A stretch of 64,000 nucleotides of DNA. Source: Rhodoferax ferrireducens (lineage in GTDB: Bacteria > Pseudomonadota > Gammaproteobacteria > Burkholderiales > Burkholderiaceae_C). The notes beneath the pieces were generated by a model that was not told where the DNA came from, did no database searches, and was given only the letters and a program-made list of their open reading frames with translations. Each line of letters starts with the position of its first letter. Position 1 is the stretch's first letter. The stretch is from the NCBI RefSeq assembly GCF_003347515.1, contig NZ_QEII01000298.1, positions 62,001 through 126,000 on the forward strand, read 5' to 3'. The position numbers were made by a program, and so were the translations under genes. Below are positions 62,419-64,000 of the stretch, piece after piece.

Positions 62419-64000
62419 GAAACCTCCAGCGAGTGAAGGTCTGATTCCTTCTGGATTTCAAACAAAGGCAGGAGCATCTTCACCGTGGTGCCTTGACCGA
62501 GTTGGCTGTCAACCTCAATTCGTCCACCCAGCTCCTGCACATACTGGAAGCTCTCATAAGCGCCAATGCCCATCCCGGCTTGCTTCGTCGTCTGGAAGGG
62601 TTTAAACAGGCGATCCCGAATGAAATCCGCGGACATACCCTGCCCTGTGTCACCAACCACAATTCTGGCCTGTCCACTCACACGATCGAGATTTACCCAG
62701 ACGCGTCCGCCAGGGTCTGTAGCATCAAAGGCGTTTTGCACAACATGTCCGATAATTCGCTCCAATCGTTCCTCATGACCACGCGTCAGGACCGGCTCCG
62801 ATACTTGAACTTCAAGCGTTCTGCCACGCCCTGCGGCGACAGCCTCTATGCGTTGAATTATTCCGCCAAGATTCACCCCGAATGCCATCCCAGGTGGCGT
62901 GGCCCCTTCACGCAACTGAAGCATGAGCTGCCGCATTCTGTCCAGTGAATTCTCGACCGTCATCAACATGTCTTGCTGAAACTCCGGGTTATCGCCCAAG
63001 CGTTTAGCATTTTTCATCATCAAGGAAAGTTGGGTCACGATATTCTTCAGATCATGCACGACAAAGGCCGACATGCGATTGAACGCATCAAACTTGCGCA
63101 CCTCCAGCAGCGCCTCCGTCGCCTGCATTTGCGCCAGGAAACTGGCCGCCTGCTGACCCGCAGTTTTCAACAAATCATTGACTTCCCAGTTCACATCAAC
63201 GCGTGTACGCGCGCTGGCCAACACACAAAATCCAATCAGCTCATCACCCACCATCAGGGGCACCACCAGCCAGGCCTTCGCAATTCCTTGCAGCCATTCC
63301 GGCACTTTGAGTTGCCCGTAGCGCCGGGGGAAAGAGCGGTACTCTTCCAGATTGACCACCCAGCCACTGGTCACCATGAACTGGCACAGTGGCGAGTCGG
63401 CGTCTTCTTTTTTCTGGGTGTGCGCCATATTCCAGCGCGCCGTTTGACTGAACGCAGCCTCGCCCTTTGCCTTCATCCAAAGCCCCCCCGCCGGACTTTC
63501 AAGCATGTCTGCCAGTCCACGAATCACCTGCTGCCCCATTTCCTGGGGGGAATTCCTGGCGGTTAACGTGTGAGTAAATTTGAGCCATTCCTCTCGGTAG
63601 TCAAAACGATAGCGGAAGAAATGTTTACCCAAAAAAACCCGGAGCTTGGCGCGTACGGTACCGGACAGCACCAAGACCACCAGTAAGACCAAGGCAATGA
63701 ATACCAACCCCAACTGCAACGCCCGACCCCACTCACCACCAAAGTAGCGAACGTAGTAACCAACACTCGATATGAAGATCAAATACACACCGGCCATCAG
63801 CAGGGTTGCCGAATGAAATGCAGCCCGGGGTGAAAGGCGGATCTTTGAAACCCAGTCACTGCGCCGCGTCATCGAAAGCAGCAACAGCGGTACGATCAGT
63901 GTGTGCACAGCACCACGGATGCTGAGGGCGTCACTGTCCAGGCGGTTGAACAAAACAGCTTCTGAAAATAAGTACAAATCAAACAAAAATGCCCCGGCCA
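62415..64000 (-). CDS. prsK: XrtA/PEP-CTERM system histidine kinase PrsK, N-terminus beyond window
   Basis: About 527 C-terminal residues of a membrane histidine kinase; the true start is past base 64000 (the frame is open through the end, so the TTG at 63986 is internal). Visible: several membrane helices to about residue 120, a GAF-like domain (WLVVPLMVGDELIGFCVLAS), the phospho-His in FVVHDLKNIVTQL, the N box IGHVVQNAFDAT, and the G boxes VVGDTGQGMSADFIRDRLF and GMGIGAYESFQ. It pairs with PrsR. Confidence 0.93.
   Translation of the reverse strand, partial: AGAFLFDLYLFSEAVLFNRLDSDALSIRGAVHTLIVPLLLLSMTRRSDWVSKIRLSPRAAFHSATLLMAGVYLIFISSVGYYVRYFGGEWGRALQLGLVFIALVLLVVLVLSGTVRAKLRVFLGKHFFRYRFDYREEWLKFTHTLTARNSPQEMGQQVIRGLADMLESPAGGLWMKAKGEAAFSQTARWNMAHTQKKEDADSPLCQFMVTSGWVVNLEEYRSFPRRYGQLKVPEWLQGIAKAWLVVPLMVGDELIGFCVLASARTRVDVNWEVNDLLKTAGQQAASFLAQMQATEALLEVRKFDAFNRMSAFVVHDLKNIVTQLSLMMKNAKRLGDNPEFQQDMLMTVENSLDRMRQLMLQLREGATPPGMAFGVNLGGIIQRIEAVAAGRGRTLEVQVSEPVLTRGHEERLERIIGHVVQNAFDATDPGGRVWVNLDRVSGQARIVVGDTGQGMSADFIRDRLFKPFQTTKQAGMGIGAYESFQYVQELGGRIEVDSQLGQGTTVKMLLPLFEIQKESDLHSLEVS

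Noticed and set aside
1..64000. tRNA, rRNA, CRISPR arrays, insertion sequences, prophage
   Set aside because: I looked for cloverleaf arms, regularly spaced repeats, transposase-like motifs with terminal inverted repeats and phage genes, and saw none.

Overview
The window is GC-rich bacterial chromosome from a betaproteobacterium, most likely a Rhodoferax-like member of the Comamonadaceae. The basis is protein style (RuvB, PhoH, ErpA, TyrS, a DUF6776-bactofilin pair), frequent GTG and TTG starts, and a short dispersed repeat (GCTAT...ATAGC, 20-nt spacer with GCGC, GGGCTAGAGGCC) of a kind I recall from Comamonadaceae genomes. No tRNA, rRNA, CRISPR array, phage or intact insertion sequence was found. 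All identifications are from reading the sequence; no database was searched.

Region 1 (1-14.65 kb) is housekeeping: the 3' end of ttcA, a DUF4136 lipoprotein, a histidine phosphatase, ruvB and ruvA separated by an opposite-strand alpha-carbonic anhydrase, phoH-ybeY, tyrS-dtd, an M23 peptidase with anmK, erpA, a bactofilin with a DUF6776 protein, the rplM-rpsI operon with its terminator, and rlmJ.

Region 2 (15.0-50.3 kb) is one long exopolysaccharide locus on the plus strand. It opens with a PEP-CTERM-like protein, then a WcaJ-type priming transferase and the epsL-epsD-epsE-epsF-epsG export and chain-length set typical of XrtB (exosortase B) loci. Next come a ligase/polymerase, acyl- and glycosyltransferases, a Wzx flippase, a pyruvyl transferase, a secreted heparinase/alginate-lyase-like enzyme and an Alg14/Alg13-type pair. 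Last are nucleotide-sugar genes: ugd (UDP-GlcA), rfbBDAC (dTDP-rhamnose), galE (UDP-Gal), and an NTP transferase with manC (GDP-Man). The inferred product is an acidic polymer with acyl and pyruvyl decoration. No exosortase gene lies in the window.

Region 3 (50.3-64 kb) is a PEP-CTERM island: a trypsin-like periplasmic protease, a TPR protein of PrsT type, an XDP1-like PEP-CTERM surface protein, a four-gene minus-strand unit (twin-arginine protein, PqqD-like chaperone, HprK-related kinase A, nucleotidyltransferase), then prsT, prsR and the 3' part of prsK. PrsR carries the GAFTGA loop of sigma-54 activators. I find sigma-54-type -24/-12 sites in front of the XDP1-like gene and the four-gene unit (each 10 of 12 consensus bases), and a weaker one before the first TPR gene. 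The most interesting reading of the island is that PrsK-PrsR and sigma-54 switch on a PEP-CTERM protein and an uncharacterised PqqD/HprK-like/nucleotidyltransferase cassette together, the four-cysteine twin-arginine protein being a possible substrate.
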